From positions 1-64,000 of the forward strand of contig JALUTY010000034.1 of assembly GCA_027021615.1 (NCBI GenBank): DNA of 64,000 nucleotides. Reading direction: 5' to 3'. Positions 33,997-44,535 of the stretch are shown here, piece by piece. A program made the position numbers and the translations under genes. Position 1 is the stretch's first letter. Each line of letters begins with the position of its first letter. Source of the DNA: a bacterium. Its GTDB lineage: Bacteria; Desulfobacterota; Deferrisomatia; Deferrisomatales; Deferrisomataceae. The notes under the pieces were generated by a model that saw only the letters and a program-made list of their open reading frames with translations, was not told the DNA's origin and made no database searches.

Positions 33997-34995
33997 CTAC
34001 GGGCGACGGATCAAAGCCGTGACGGACTGAAGGTGCGCCTGGCGCTCGTCGATCCAGTCATCGGTGGGGTAGGCCGGATCCTTTGGTGCCCCACAGACCT
34101 CGTGGCTCAAGTATGCAAACGTTTTGGAAACATCAGTGTCAAAGGCACCCCGGTACGTCAGACCCATTTGGCTATTAGGGCTTGCCGAGAGCAGCTTGGG
34201 AAAGGCATCCAGGAACTCCCGCCGTACCCGAAGGAAAAGCGCTAGGTAAGGGTCCTCGCACTTCAACTCCCCCTGTCTGTTCTTCCGTGACAGAACAGTC
34301 TCCGTGAACCCCACCGTGGCCCAGTAGTACGCGATCCGTATGATTGGGCTCTGCGCAAGCTCGGTCTGGACACTCGGGTGTCGGCTCCAGGCCTCACGGA
34401 CCTTCTGCAACCAGTCAGTGATTTTGCTGGCGCGCGTCGCCTTGTCATGGTCTCTGATCAAGGCCGTCCACCGTTCTGGGCTTGGTGTCGTACCGAAGTA
34501 CTTCCACTGGTGGAGGCTGTAAAACAACGCCACGGTGGGGAACGTTTTTAGGCGCTCGAGTTCCATCTCGGGGTCTGAGATGGGCTGGGTACCCAGGGTC
34601 TCGAGCACGTCCCACAGGTCGTCGAGCATCTCGACGGCCCTGCCCTCCGGCATGTAGTCGCGGCGGCCGTACAGGTAGAGTTTGAACTTCCATTTCCAGA
34701 TCCCCACCTCACCGTCGCCGGGGGGCAAAAGGGCCACCCCCTTCTCGTACAGGTAGTCCTGCAGGGCGTTGAGGGGGGTCATCAGGGGGTGGTCGGGCCG
34801 CAGAACCGCGGCGAGGAGCTTGCGGTAAGCGAACACCATGTTGTTCCAGACGTAGTACTCCTTGGCCGCTAGGTTCGTGTTCTCGGGGCCGAGCCAGTCC
34901 CGGCGCTCGGCCAGGTAGAAGTTGGCGTTCGCCAGCAAGAAGAAAACCGCGGCCCACGCCGCCGCCATCCGCCACCAGCTCGGTCTCGTCCTCAC
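33997..34995 (-). CDS. Membrane-anchored protein of unknown function
   Basis: 332 residues. A basic start (VRTRPSWWRMAAAW) runs into one membrane helix at about 9-25 (AAAWAAVFFLLANANFYLA). The rest is a soluble, presumably periplasmic domain rich in aromatic residues (KEYYVWNNMVFAYRKLL, IWKWKFKLYLYGRRDY). I recognise no family. The GTG at 34995 is chosen because AGGAG lies seven bases upstream. The second half has visibly lower GC than neighbouring genes, hinting at a different origin. It converges on the acyl-CoA synthetase. The bases around its start are repeated, in damaged form, at about 35495-35531. Confidence 0.6.
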   Translation of the reverse strand: MRTRPSWWRMAAAWAAVFFLLANANFYLAERRDWLGPENTNLAAKEYYVWNNMVFAYRKLLAAVLRPDHPLMTPLNALQDYLYEKGVALLPPGDGEVGIWKWKFKLYLYGRRDYMPEGRAVEMLDDLWDVLETLGTQPISDPEMELERLKTFPTVALFYSLHQWKYFGTTPSPERWTALIRDHDKATRASKITDWLQKVREAWSRHPSVQTELAQSPIIRIAYYWATVGFTETVLSRKNRQGELKCEDPYLALFLRVRREFLDAFPKLLSASPNSQMGLTYRGAFDTDVSKTFAYLSHEVCGAPKDPAYPTDDWIDERQAHLQSVTALIRRP

Positions 34996-35029
34996 CGACA
35001 CGCTCCTGCCGCCGTCCGATGAACGCCTG

Positions 35030-35225
35030 TCACGACCCTGCCATGCCCCGGTCCCCGGCAAGGCCCGCCCACACCAGCGCACACTGCTCCGGCGGGGTCG
35101 AGGTCACCGGGTTTCCCTCCTTATCTCGCCCGCTCAGGGTTACCTGGAGCCAGAGTTGGCAACCCCGACGAAGACAGGGCCTCTGGAAAGGGGCAAAGCC
35201 TCTGGGCAGGTGTGGACTCAGCCAT
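35030..35225 (-). pseudogene. Probable frameshifted small gene
   Basis: An ATG at 35225 follows a strong AAGGAGGT site but its frame (MAESTPAQRLCPFPEALS) stops after 34 codons at 35121. The +1 frame, entered near 35160, continues with protein-like sequence (CQLWLQVTLSGRDKEGNPV, TPPEQCALVWAGLAG) and stops at 35030. One frameshift would join them into a protein of about 65 residues. It lies 34 bases upstream of the membrane-protein gene on the same strand. The family is uncertain. Confidence 0.35.
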
Positions 35226-35647
35226 GGGACCTCCTTTCTGGGGTCGCTCCTGTCATTTGCGAACGGGAAAACGACAAAAGGCCTCCGCCCGTCCGGCAAC
35301 CACCGGCGGACGAAGACCTCCGATCTTCTTTGATATCATCCGGGCCCCCCATGGACCCCCCTGCCTTACCATGTCCCAACCCCCCGGCCGCAAAATATAC
35401 CTAATATAATAATAAATTTTTATCACACTGTGAAATCCAAACTCAACCCCCTTTGGGTCTTCGGAAAGGCGCCTTATGAACCGCCTCCCGCCACGAGAAA
35501 AAGAAAACCGCGACCCACGCCGCCGCCATCCGCCACCCGTTTCCAATAAACGCCTTGCCTTCCCTTCTTTCGGCCTTACCTTGTGGCCGCGTATGAACTC
35601 GCAGAAGACCAACCGGCCCGATCGGGGCCGAGAAGGAGAAGGAGACC
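35226..35647. other. AT-rich intergenic patch with a duplicated gene-start remnant
   Basis: No intact gene. 35394-35430 is a markedly AT-rich run (AATATACCTAATATAATAAT and onward), unlike anything else in the window, and could hold promoters either way. 35495-35531 repeats, with one mismatch over about 37 bases, the sequence around the start of the 33997-34995 gene (34943-34979, same strand). It would encode RMAAAWVAVFFF before diverging. This looks like a leftover of a partial duplication. No heat-shock promoter for clpB could be identified. Confidence 0.55.
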
Positions 35648-38317
35648 ATGGACCTGAACCGACTGACCCAGAAGTCCCAGGAGGCCCTTGCCGAGGCCCA
35701 GAAGATCGCCATGAAGCGCGGCCACGTGGAGGTGGATGGGGAGCACCTGCTCCTCGCCCTGGTGGACCAGGCCGACGGCCTGATTCCCCGGCTTTTGGAG
35801 CGGCTCGACGTGGTGGTGGCCGACTTCCGCGCCAAGGTGATCCGGGCCCTGGACACGCGCCCCCAGGTGTCCGGTCCGGGGGTCGAAGGCGGAAAGATCT
35901 ACGTGACCCAGCGTCTGAACCGGCTCCTGGTTCGGGCCGAGGAGGAGGCGAAGCGGCTCAAGGACGAGTACGTGTCGGTGGAGCACCTGGTGCTCGCCAT
36001 GATCCGCGAGGGGGCCGAGACCGAGGCCGGCCGGATCTTCGCGGAGTACGGCGTCACGGCCGAGCGGTTCATGGAGGCCCTGGTAGCCGTGCGGGGCCAC
36101 CAGCGGGTCACCAGCCCCACGCCCGAGGCCACCTACGAGGCGCTGGAGCGCTACGGCCGGGATCTGGTCAAGGAGGCCCAGATGGGCCGGCTCGACCCCG
36201 TGATCGGCCGGGACGCCGAGATCCGGCGGGTGATCCGGATCCTGTCGCGAAAGACCAAGAACAACCCGGTGCTGATCGGTGAGCCCGGCGTGGGCAAGAC
36301 CGCCATCGTGGAGGGCCTGGCCCAGCGGATCGTCCGGGGCGACGTGCCCGAGGGGCTCAAGGACAAGACCGTGTACGCCCTGGACATGGGGGCCCTGGTG
36401 GCCGGGGCCAAGTACCGGGGCGAGTTCGAGGAGCGGCTGAAGGCGGTGCTCCAGGAGATCAAAGAGAGCGAGGGCCGCATCATCCTGTTCATCGACGAGC
36501 TCCACACCATCGTGGGCGCGGGCAGGGCCGAGGGCGCCATCGACGCCGGCAACATGCTCAAGCCCATGCTCGCCCGGGGCGAGCTGCGCTGCATCGGCGC
36601 GACCACCCTGGACGAGTACCGCCAGCACATCGAGAAGGACCCGGCGCTCGAGCGCCGGTTCCAGCCGGTGCTGGTGGAGGAGCCCACGGTGGAGGACTCG
36701 ATCTCGATCCTCCGGGGGCTCAAGGAGCGCTACGAGGTCCACCACGGCGTGCGCATCCAGGACAACGCCCTGGTGGCCGCCGCCGTGCTGAGCCACCGCT
36801 ACATCACGGACCGGTTCCTGCCCGACAAGGCCATCGACCTGGTGGACGAGGCCTGCGCCATGATCCGCACGGAGATCGACTCCATGCCGGCCGAGCTGGA
36901 CGAGGTGACCCGGCGGATCATGCAGCTGGAGATCGAGGAGGCGGCGCTGAAGAAGGAGAAGGACGCGGCGAGCCGGGAGCGGCTGGAGCAGCTCCGGAAG
37001 GAGCTGGCCGACCTGCGGGCCCGGGCGGACGCCATGCGAGCCCAGTGGGACAACGAGAAGGATGCCATCAAGGCCGTGCAGGGCCTGCGCGAGGAGATCG
37101 AGCGGGTGCGCCAGGAGATCTCGGTGGCCGAGCGCAACTACGACCTGGAGAAGGCGGCCGAGCTCAAGCACGGCCGGCTGCCCGAGCTGGAGCGCCGGCT
37201 CCGGGAGAAGGAGGCCGAGCTCAACCGGCTGGGCGGCACGCGCCTCCTGCGGGAGGAGGTGACCGAGGAGGAGATCGCCGAGATCGTGTCCCGCTGGACC
37301 GGAATCCCGGTGTCCCGGCTGATGGAGGGCGAGCGGGAGAAGCTGCTCCGGCTCGATGAGGTGCTTCACCGTCGGGTGGTGGGCCAGGACGAGGCCGTGC
37401 AGCTCGTGGCCGACGCGGTGCTCCGGGCCCGCTCCGGCATCAAGGACCCCCGGAGGCCCATCGGGTCGTTCATCTTCCTCGGCCCCACCGGCGTGGGCAA
37501 GACCGAGCTGGCCAAGACCCTGGCCGAGGCCCTGTTCGACACCGAGGAGAACCTGATCCGCGTCGACATGAGCGAGTACATGGAGAAGCACGCGGTGAGC
37601 CGCCTGATCGGGGCCCCGCCGGGGTACGTGGGGTTCGAGGAGGGGGGCCAGCTCACCGAGGCGGTACGCCGCAAGCCCTACTCGGTGATCCTGTTCGACG
37701 AGATCGAGAAGGCGCACCACGACGTGTTCAACGTGCTGCTCCAGATCCTGGACGACGGCCGGCTCACCGACTCCCACGGCCGCACGGTGGACTTCCGCAA
37801 CACGGTGATCATCATGACCTCCAACATCGGCTCCCACCACCTGCTCGAAGGGGTCACCGCCCGGGGCGAGATCCGGGAGTCGGCCCGGGAGGCCGTGATG
37901 CGGGAACTCCGGGCCCACTTCCGGCCGGAGTTCCTGAACCGGGTGGACGAGATCGTGCTGTTCAAGCCCCTGACCCTGGAGGAGATCGAGCGGATCGTGG
38001 ACCTGCTGACCCAGGACCTGATCCGGCGCCTCCAGGACCGGAGGATCCGGTTCGTGCTCACCGAGGAGGCCCGCAAGCTCATCGCCCGGGCCGGGTACGA
38101 CCCGGTCTACGGCGCACGCCCCCTCAAGCGCTACCTCCAGCGGCAGCTGGAGACGCGCATCGCCCGCTCCCTCATCGCGGGCGAGGTGCGCGACGGCGCC
38201 ACCGTCACGGTGGACGCCGAGGACGGCGAGCTCCGGCTCCGGTGGGAGAACCCCTCCGGTACCGAAGAGAGCCCACCCGACGAGCCCGAGGTGTACGAGG
38301 CCGAGGTGGTGAACTGA
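35648..38317 (+). CDS. clpB: ClpB disaggregase (HSP100)
   Basis: 889 residues. An N-terminal Clp repeat domain (1-145), AAA-1 with GEPGVGKT and ILFIDELHT, the M-domain coiled coil (about 410-530, [19 protein letters not shown]), AAA-2 with GPTGVGKT and [10 protein letters not shown], and a C-terminal domain with [15 protein letters not shown]. ClpB extracts proteins from aggregates together with DnaK. The order, both Walker pairs and the middle coiled coil all fit ClpB rather than ClpA/C. GGAGAAGGAG lies before the ATG. The usual sigma-32 or CIRCE control is not evident upstream. Confidence 0.96.
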   Translation: MDLNRLTQKSQEALAEAQKIAMKRGHVEVDGEHLLLALVDQADGLIPRLLERLDVVVADFRAKVIRALDTRPQVSGPGVEGGKIYVTQRLNRLLVRAEEEAKRLKDEYVSVEHLVLAMIREGAETEAGRIFAEYGVTAERFMEALVAVRGHQRVTSPTPEATYEALERYGRDLVKEAQMGRLDPVIGRDAEIRRVIRILSRKTKNNPVLIGEPGVGKTAIVEGLAQRIVRGDVPEGLKDKTVYALDMGALVAGAKYRGEFEERLKAVLQEIKESEGRIILFIDELHTIVGAGRAEGAIDAGNMLKPMLARGELRCIGATTLDEYRQHIEKDPALERRFQPVLVEEPTVEDSISILRGLKERYEVHHGVRIQDNALVAAAVLSHRYITDRFLPDKAIDLVDEACAMIRTEIDSMPAELDEVTRRIMQLEIEEAALKKEKDAASRERLEQLRKELADLRARADAMRAQWDNEKDAIKAVQGLREEIERVRQEISVAERNYDLEKAAELKHGRLPELERRLREKEAELNRLGGTRLLREEVTEEEIAEIVSRWTGIPVSRLMEGEREKLLRLDEVLHRRVVGQDEAVQLVADAVLRARSGIKDPRRPIGSFIFLGPTGVGKTELAKTLAEALFDTEENLIRVDMSEYMEKHAVSRLIGAPPGYVGFEEGGQLTEAVRRKPYSVILFDEIEKAHHDVFNVLLQILDDGRLTDSHGRTVDFRNTVIIMTSNIGSHHLLEGVTARGEIRESAREAVMRELRAHFRPEFLNRVDEIVLFKPLTLEEIERIVDLLTQDLIRRLQDRRIRFVLTEEARKLIARAGYDPVYGARPLKRYLQRQLETRIARSLIAGEVRDGATVTVDAEDGELRLRWENPSGTEESPPDEPEVYEAEVVN

Positions 38318-38332
38318 TCGGCTTGCTACAAC

Positions 38333-38360
38333 GCCCCAGCGGGGCCCAGGGGGGCTTTTT
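38333..38360 (+). terminator. Likely terminator after clpB
   Basis: GCCCC-AGC-GGGGC at 38333-38345 and, alternatively, GCCC/GGGC at 38344-38355 directly before TTTTT (38356-38360). Either short hairpin could act with the T run, 16 bases after the clpB stop. Confidence 0.5.
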
Positions 38361-38484
38361 GCAACCGGAATCCCGCGGCCGCTTCCCTTCGAGGGGGGCG
38401 GCCGCGGTTCGGTTCGGCGGCCGGGCTGGCGCGAACCGCCCGTTGCGGTACCCTCTCCCCCTTACCCTTTCCCCAGAGGCGCCG

Positions 38485-40590
38485 ATGACCCAACGGCCCA
38501 ACCGGCTCATTCGCGAGAAGAGCCCCTACCTCCTGCAGCACGCCTACAACCCCGTGGACTGGTACCCCTGGGGCGAGAAGGCGTTCGCCCGGGCCCGGGT
38601 GGAGAACCGCATCGTGTTCCTGTCGATCGGGTACGCCACCTGCCACTGGTGCCACGTGATGGAGCGGGAGAGCTTCGAGGACCCGGAGGTGGCCGCGGTC
38701 CTGAACACCCTCACCGTGCCGGTCAAGGTGGACCGGGAGGAGCGCCCCGACGTGGACCAGGTGTACATGGCGGCATGCCAGGCCCTCACCGGCACCGGGG
38801 GCTGGCCCCTGACCCTTCTGCTGACCCCGGAGCGGGAGCCGTTCTTCGCGGGTACCTACCTGCCCAAGGAGAGCCGCCACGGCCGGGTGGGGGTGGTCGA
38901 GCTGGTGCGCCGCGCCGCGGCCTTGTGGCGGCAGGACCCGGATCGGGTGCGGTCCTCGGCCCGCCAGATCGTGGCGCGGCTTCGAGAGATCGGGGAGGCC
39001 CCGCCAGGCCCATTCTCCGGCCGGCTCCTGGAGGCGGCCACCGAGATCTTCGCCCGGGAGTTCGACCCGGCCCGGGGTGGGTTCGGGGCGGCCCCCAAGT
39101 TCCCCACCCCCCACAACCTGGTGTTCCTGCTGCGCAGGTTCCGTCGAACCGGCGACGAGCACGCCCGCCGCATGGCCGAGAACACCCTCGAGGCCATGCG
39201 GCGGGGCGGCATCTACGACCATCTGGGGTTCGGGTTCCATCGCTATGCCACCGACGCCGACTGGAGGCTGCCCCACTTCGAGAAGATGCTCTACGACCAG
39301 GCCGGGCTCGTCCCGGCCTATCTGGAGGGCTGGCAGGCGACGGGGAATCATGGGTTCGCCCGCACGGCCCGGGAGATCCTCACCTACTGCCTGCGGGACC
39401 TGCGCGGGCCCGAGGGCGGGTTTCACTCGGCCGAGGACGCCGACTCCCAGGGGAAGGAGGGCGCGTTCTACGTGTGGACCCGGGCCGAGATCCTGGAGGT
39501 GCTGGGCAGGGACCGGGGGGAGCGGTTCTGCCGGGTGTACGGCGTGACGGCCGAGGGGAACTTCCGGGACGAGGCCACGGGCGAACGCACCGGAGCCAAC
39601 GTGCTGCACCTCGATCGGCCCGTGGAGGAGTGGGCCCGGGAGTGGGGAGTGGAGGCCTCGGAGCTCGATGCCGGCCTGGGGGAGGACCGCAAGCTCTTGC
39701 TGGCCCGCCGGAGCCTCCGGCCCCGCCCCGGCAAGGACGACAAGGTGCTCACCGGGTGGAACGGGCTCATGGTGTCGGCCCTGGCGCGGGCAGCCTGGGT
39801 GCTGGGTGAGGGGGGGTACGCCCGGGCGGCGGCGGACACGGCCCGGTTCGTCATGGGCCGGCTCCGGGCGGGCGACCGCCTGCTGCGGTGCTACCGGCAG
39901 GGGGAGGCCGGGGTGGAGGCCGTGGCCGAGGACTACGCGTTCCTGTGCCGGGGCCTGCTGGACCTCTATGCGGCCACGTTCGATCCGGCGTGGATCGCGG
40001 CGGCCCTGGACCTAGCCGAGCGCCTCGTCGAACGGTTCTGGGACGCCGACGCCGGGGGGCTGTTCGACGCCCCCCCGGACGGGGGCGCCCTGCCGTGGCG
40101 TCCCAAGGAGGTGTACGACGGCGCCACCCCTTCTGCCAACAGCGCGGCACTCGAGGCGTTCGCCCGGCTGGGGCTCCTGACCGCGGATCCGGCCTGGACC
40201 CGGCGGGCCGGGGACCTGGCCGAGGCCCTGGCTGGCCGCGTGCACCGGTACCCTGCCGCGTTCACGGCCTACCTGACCGGGGCCGCCCACCTGCTGGAGC
40301 CCACCCGCGAGGTGGTGATCGTGGGCCCGCCCGGCCGTGACGACACCCGGGCCCTGGTGGATACGGCGAGGTCGATCTACGCTCCGGAGACCACGGTGCT
40401 CCTCGCCCCCCCGGACGGCGTCCTGGCCGGGGCCGTCCCCTTCACCCGTTCCATGAAGACCGTAGGCGGCCGGGCGGCCGCCTACGTGTGCCAGAGCTTT
40501 GCGTGTGGGGCTCCGATCACCGATCCGGGGGAGCTGTCCGACCTGTTGGCCCGCCCCCCTCCACGGGGTGATCGCGGGGATTACACGTAG
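38485..40590 (+). CDS. Thioredoxin-fold/six-hairpin protein, YyaL/SPATA20 family
   Basis: 701 residues. The N-terminal DUF255 thioredoxin-like domain carries [21 protein letters not shown] and the redox motif [16 protein letters not shown] at about residues 52-67, then an alpha/alpha six-hairpin region (for example [31 protein letters not shown]). It ends near [20 protein letters not shown]. Bacterial YyaL and human SPATA20 share this arrangement; the reaction is not established. AGAGG lies six bases before the ATG. It ends in a 10-base tail overlap with the UspA gene. Confidence 0.9.
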   Translation: MTQRPNRLIREKSPYLLQHAYNPVDWYPWGEKAFARARVENRIVFLSIGYATCHWCHVMERESFEDPEVAAVLNTLTVPVKVDREERPDVDQVYMAACQALTGTGGWPLTLLLTPEREPFFAGTYLPKESRHGRVGVVELVRRAAALWRQDPDRVRSSARQIVARLREIGEAPPGPFSGRLLEAATEIFAREFDPARGGFGAAPKFPTPHNLVFLLRRFRRTGDEHARRMAENTLEAMRRGGIYDHLGFGFHRYATDADWRLPHFEKMLYDQAGLVPAYLEGWQATGNHGFARTAREILTYCLRDLRGPEGGFHSAEDADSQGKEGAFYVWTRAEILEVLGRDRGERFCRVYGVTAEGNFRDEATGERTGANVLHLDRPVEEWAREWGVEASELDAGLGEDRKLLLARRSLRPRPGKDDKVLTGWNGLMVSALARAAWVLGEGGYARAAADTARFVMGRLRAGDRLLRCYRQGEAGVEAVAEDYAFLCRGLLDLYAATFDPAWIAAALDLAERLVERFWDADAGGLFDAPPDGGALPWRPKEVYDGATPSANSAALEAFARLGLLTADPAWTRRAGDLAEALAGRVHRYPAAFTAYLTGAAHLLEPTREVVIVGPPGRDDTRALVDTARSIYAPETTVLLAPPDGVLAGAVPFTRSMKTVGGRAAAYVCQSFACGAPITDPGELSDLLARPPPRGDRGDYT

Positions 40591-41480
40591 CACTCGTCCC
40601 GGACCAGGGGTACCAGCACCACCGGAGTGGGTGCGAGCTCGGCCACCCGATGGGACGCGCTTCCGACCCACATCTCCCGGATGCCGTGACGGCCCTTCGT
40701 ACCCATCACGATCAGGGTGCTGTGGTAGTCCTGGGCCGCCTGGAGCACGGCCTCGGCCGTGTGTCCGGCCAGCAGGTGGGGGTCGGCCTCCAGGCCCAGC
40801 CCACGCAGATCCTGGCAGATCGCCTCCATGCGTTCCTTGGCCTCGGCCTCGGCCTCGGCGATCGCGTCGGGGGGGCTCCGCCGGAAGTCCCGTTCGGTGA
40901 TCACGTGCACCACGTCCACGGCCTTGGCCGCCGGGGCCAGGGCCCGCACGAACCCCAGGGCCCGCTCGCTGTCGGGGGAGAAGTCCGTGGCCAGAAGCAC
41001 CCGCTCGAACACGTTGGCACCGGGCAGGTCGCAGGCCCCCTCGCCCGTGTGCTTGCACACGAGCACCGGCACGGCCGATCGCCGCAGGACCGCCATGGTG
41101 GTGCCACCCAGGTACACGGTGTCGGCCACGTGGGCGTGCTGCCGGCCGGCCACCACCAGGTCCACCTCCTCCTCGCAGCCCAGCTCCAGAATCTTTCCCT
41201 CGGGCGAGCCCACCTCGATCCGGTGCCGGGCCCGGATCCCCTCCTCGACCAGGCGCTTCTCCCAGTCCTCGAACCGGATCCGGGCCTCCTCCCGGAGCTG
41301 GTCCGCGAGCTTCTTGTCGAAGCCCCGGAACAGGTTGTAGGCCACCTCGTCCCGGTCGACCACGAACAGGAGGATCACCTCCTCCAGGCCGGCGGTCTTG
41401 AGGGGAAGCAGCCGCTCCAGGCACCGGAACGACAGATCCTCGAACTTGGTGGGGAACAGCACCTTGCGAATCGCGTCCAT
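40581..41480 (-). CDS. Tandem universal stress protein (two UspA domains)
   Basis: 299 residues in two UspA folds, about 1-145 and 155-295. The second has the ATP-binding signature [20 protein letters not shown] (GxxG then GS). The first is degenerate ([17 protein letters not shown]), so only one may bind nucleotide. It is 12 bases downstream of nhaD on the same strand and well served by GGGGAGG, so the pair forms an operon. UspA domains next to ion transporters often regulate them; that is inference here. Confidence 0.9.
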   Translation of the reverse strand: MDAIRKVLFPTKFEDLSFRCLERLLPLKTAGLEEVILLFVVDRDEVAYNLFRGFDKKLADQLREEARIRFEDWEKRLVEEGIRARHRIEVGSPEGKILELGCEEEVDLVVAGRQHAHVADTVYLGGTTMAVLRRSAVPVLVCKHTGEGACDLPGANVFERVLLATDFSPDSERALGFVRALAPAAKAVDVVHVITERDFRRSPPDAIAEAEAEAKERMEAICQDLRGLGLEADPHLLAGHTAEAVLQAAQDYHSTLIVMGTKGRHGIREMWVGSASHRVAELAPTPVVLVPLVRDECYV

Positions 41481-41492
41481 GGCTACCTCCCC

Positions 41493-42935
41493 TCACCGAA
41501 AGAAGACGAGGGTCACGAGAACGAAGGTGGGTACCAGGAAGACCAGGGAGTACTTGAGAATATACCCGAAGAAGCTGGGCATCTCCACGCCGGCCTCCTC
41601 GGCGATGGACCGCACCATGAAGTTGGGGGCGTTTCCGATGTACGTGTTCGCTCCCATGAACACGGCGCCCGCCGCCACGGCCTCGAGGTAGATCTCTTGG
41701 TGCTGGATCAGGTTCAGGATGGCCTGGCGCTCCGGTACCCCCGGGAAGAAGTTACCCAGGGCCGTGTTCAGGAACACCAGGTAGGTGGGCGCGTTGTCCA
41801 GGAAGCTGGACAGCCCGCCGGTGACCCAGAAGTAGTGGAGCGGCTCCTTGACCGCCTCGATCAGGAACGCCAAGTGGCCCTGGGTGCCGGCCTTCAGGAT
41901 CTCGAGCACGGGAATCATGGTCACGAAGATGCCGGCGAACAGGTAGGCCACCTCCACAATCGGAAACCAGGTGAACTCATTGCGCTCCCGGATCGCCCTC
42001 TTGGTGGTTCGCAGCGACAGACCCCCCATCACCACCAGCAGCACGTCCCGGCCCACGCCCGCCACGGACAGGGTCACCCCCAACAGGTTGACCGTTCCCA
42101 GGCGGGTGTGGAGCACCCCGCTCAGCAGCACCCCTGCCACCACGCCGGCGAGGAACAGCAGGTTGTGCCCCCCCTCGATCCGAAGCTTCGACCCGTCCGG
42201 GGCCGGGGGCCGGCCCTCCTCCTTGCGGTAGTAGTACCAGTCCATGAGGAAGAACACGGCCAGCAGCACCGCGGACACCAGGAGCATGGGGGGCAAGATC
42301 TTGAACGTCCAGAAGAACGGCACCCCGTGGAGGAACCCCAGGAACAAGGGGGGATCTCCCAGGGGGGTCAGGGCGCCGCCCACGTTGCACACCAGGAAGA
42401 TGAAGAACACCACCTGGTAGGTGCGGCGCTTGCGCCAGGCGTTCGCCCGCAGGAACGGCCGGATCAAGAGCATGGCCGCGCCCGTGGTGCCCACCCAGGA
42501 GGCGATGGCCGTTCCGACCACCAGCAGCAGCAGGTTGACCAGGGGGGTGCCTGCGAGGCTGCCGGTGACCAGGATGCCGCCGGCCACCGTGTACAGGGAC
42601 CACAGCAGGATGATGAACGGCACGTAGTCGGCCAGGTAGATCTCGATGATCTGGTGCAGCGCCTCGCCCCGGTACGCGATCAGGAACGGCACGGCCAGGG
42701 CCAGGGCCCAGAAGGCCGAGACCTTGCCGAAGTGGTGGTGCCAGAACCGGGGTGCCAGCAGGGGAAACAGGGCGATGGAGAGCAGGATGCCCAGAAACGG
42801 GATGCCCCAGTACAGGGCGAGCTCGCTCCCGAGCCCGGCCCCTCCCTCCCCTCCGCCGGAGGCCCAGGCCGTGGTGGCAAACAGGGTTCCCAGGGCGACC
42901 GCCGCCAAAAGGCGGCCCAGAGGGCGTTTGTCCAT
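41493..42935 (-). CDS. NhaD/CitMHS-type sodium:proton antiporter
   Basis: 480 residues with a signal-like first helix (LAAVALGTLFATTAWA) and about 12 further membrane segments. Family-type signatures are GALTPLGDPPLFLGFLHGVP near the middle, FLDNAPTYLVFLN and GANTYIGNAPNFMVRSIAEE toward the end. These match the ion-transporter (IT) superfamily branch annotated as NhaD-like Na+/H+ antiporters in anaerobes. It would export sodium in exchange for protons. It is followed by a tandem UspA gene. No clear binding site is seen before the ATG at 42935 beyond a GGGAGGAACG stretch. Confidence 0.85.
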   Translation of the reverse strand: MDKRPLGRLLAAVALGTLFATTAWASGGGEGGAGLGSELALYWGIPFLGILLSIALFPLLAPRFWHHHFGKVSAFWALALAVPFLIAYRGEALHQIIEIYLADYVPFIILLWSLYTVAGGILVTGSLAGTPLVNLLLLVVGTAIASWVGTTGAAMLLIRPFLRANAWRKRRTYQVVFFIFLVCNVGGALTPLGDPPLFLGFLHGVPFFWTFKILPPMLLVSAVLLAVFFLMDWYYYRKEEGRPPAPDGSKLRIEGGHNLLFLAGVVAGVLLSGVLHTRLGTVNLLGVTLSVAGVGRDVLLVVMGGLSLRTTKRAIRERNEFTWFPIVEVAYLFAGIFVTMIPVLEILKAGTQGHLAFLIEAVKEPLHYFWVTGGLSSFLDNAPTYLVFLNTALGNFFPGVPERQAILNLIQHQEIYLEAVAAGAVFMGANTYIGNAPNFMVRSIAEEAGVEMPSFFGYILKYSLVFLVPTFVLVTLVFFR

Positions 42936-43278
42936 TTCTCGTTCCTCCCGGAAAACGGGGTGCCGGCCGTGAAACGGTTCGGCCCCGGCCGACCAAACTT
43001 GAGCTTCGTACGGATCCGAACGAAGGCCCTGCGGGGCCGCGGATCACACCAAGTTGCATGCAACCAGGCGGAGAAACGGGCGTTATCACCCCGTGCCCGG
43101 CGGGACGGGGACCCGTCGGAGAGCCGGGTGCGGCCGTGTCAGTAGATACAGTTCGGAACTCAGCCGACAGGACCCCGACGATGCGGTTTGCCTCTGGCCT
43201 CTGTCCGCTGATTCCTGGCTCCTGAACCGCAGGTCCCTTGTCCCGCCCCCCGGATACGTGCCGGATGGCAACTTGGTA
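42936..43278. promoter_or_regulatory. Region upstream of nhaD with a perfect palindrome and a repeat fragment
   Basis: 343 bases without a gene between nhaD and the end of ftsY. It contains the 12-bp palindrome GTTGCATGCAAC at 43053-43064, about 120 bases before nhaD. A fragment of the dispersed element lies at 43117-43135 (CGGAGAGCCGGGTGCGGCC). No clear terminator for ftsY was recognised. Confidence 0.45.
43053..43064 (-). promoter_or_regulatory. Perfect 12-bp palindrome, possible operator for nhaD
   Basis: GTTGCATGCAAC is self-complementary over all 12 bases and sits in the nhaD upstream region. The arm length suits a helix-turn-helix dimer. No regulator gene is adjacent and the distance to the start is rather long, so a role is only suggested. 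Confidence 0.3.
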
Positions 43279-44487
43279 TCAGAACAGCGCGTCCACGAAC
43301 CCCTGGGCATCGAAGGGGCGCAGGTCCTCGACCCTTTCGCCGATGCCGATGTACCGGATGGGGATCTTGAGCTCGTCGCAGATGGCCACGATCACGCCGC
43401 CCCGGGCCGTGCCGTCCAGCTTGGTCAGGGCGATGGCGTCCACCCCCACGGCCTCGTGGAACAGCCGTGCCTGGCTCACGGCGTTCTGGCCGGTGGTGGC
43501 GTCCAGGACCAGCAGTACCTCGTGGGGCGCGCCGGGCAGGGCCTTGCCGATCACCCGCCGGACCTTCTTGAGCTCCTCCATGAGGTTGCGCTTGGTGTGG
43601 AGCCGGCCTGCCGTGTCCACGATGACCACGTCCACGTTGCGCGCCTTGCCGGCCTCCACCGCGTCGAAGGCCACCGCGGCCGGGTCGGACCCCTGCTGGT
43701 GACGCACCACCTGGGCCCCGATCCGGTCCCCCCAGATCTCCAGCTGCTCGATGGCCGCCGCCCGAAACGTGTCGCCGGCGGCCAGGATCACCCGCTTGCC
43801 CTCCCGGCGAAACCGGGCCCCGATCTTGCCGATGGTGGTGGTCTTGCCCACGCCGTTCACGCCCACCACCATGATCACCCAGGGCCGCACCCCCTCCGGC
43901 GCCGGCCGGGCCTCCTCCGCCACCAGGATCTCCCGGATGGCCGCCTTCAGGTGCTCGCGCAGGGCCTCGGGCCGCACCAGCTCCTTGCGGCTCACCTTCT
44001 CCCGGATCTCGTCCACCAGCCGCATGACCGTGGCCACGCCCAGATCCGCGGTGACCAGGGCCTCCTCCAGCTCGTCCAGGGTCTCGGCGTCGATCTCCTT
44101 CTTGCCGAACAGCACCCGGTCCACCTTCTGGGCCAGGCCCTGGCGGGTCTTGGCCAGCCCCTGGCGAAGCCGGGCCAGGAACCCTGCCCGGGCCGGGAAG
44201 TCCTCACCAGACCCCTCCTCGGCCTCCCCCTCCTCTTCCGGCACGGGCACGGGCGGGGCCTCGGCAGGCTCCGGGGGGGGCGCCTCCCCGACCCCCTCGG
44301 GCTCCGGCAACGGCTCCTCTTCAGGCGACGGCTCCTGGTCCGCGGGGGGCTCGGCGGGTGCGGGGGCGTCGGCCTCCTCTCCGGATGTCGGCTCCTCGTC
44401 CGGCTCCGGCGGCTCGACCGCCTCGCCCCCTCCCCGCCGGAACAGCCGGCCGAACAGCCCCCGCTTCTTCGGGGTTTCCTCGCTCAC
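43279..44487 (-). CDS. ftsY: Signal recognition particle receptor FtsY
   Basis: 402 residues. A long acidic, Pro/Glu-rich A region (about 20-95) precedes the NG domain: VVGVNGVGKTTTIGK (G1), ILAAGDTFRAAAIEQLEIW, VDVVIVDTAGRLHTKRNLME (G3) and ALTKLDGTARGGV (G4). FtsY docks SRP-ribosome complexes at the inner membrane. Translation begins at GTG 44487 with AGGGAGGAGCT upstream. It stands alone between two intergenic repeat stretches. Confidence 0.97.
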   Translation of the reverse strand: MSEETPKKRGLFGRLFRRGGGEAVEPPEPDEEPTSGEEADAPAPAEPPADQEPSPEEEPLPEPEGVGEAPPPEPAEAPPVPVPEEEGEAEEGSGEDFPARAGFLARLRQGLAKTRQGLAQKVDRVLFGKKEIDAETLDELEEALVTADLGVATVMRLVDEIREKVSRKELVRPEALREHLKAAIREILVAEEARPAPEGVRPWVIMVVGVNGVGKTTTIGKIGARFRREGKRVILAAGDTFRAAAIEQLEIWGDRIGAQVVRHQQGSDPAAVAFDAVEAGKARNVDVVIVDTAGRLHTKRNLMEELKKVRRVIGKALPGAPHEVLLVLDATTGQNAVSQARLFHEAVGVDAIALTKLDGTARGGVIVAICDELKIPIRYIGIGERVEDLRPFDAQGFVDALF

Positions 44488-44535
44488 AGCTCCTCCCTCG
44501 TGGTCGGATGGAAGGCTTCCCTGTAACTTCCGCTA

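Noticed and set aside
35400-35647. A sigma-32 heat-shock promoter or CIRCE element for clpB
   Set aside because: No CTTGAAA/CCCCATNT pair or TTAGCACTC repeat was found in the 250 bases before the gene.
42936-43278. A tRNA or small RNA gene in the nhaD-ftsY gap
   Set aside because: No cloverleaf-compatible arms or a CCA-adjacent stem were found, and part of the gap is a repeat fragment.
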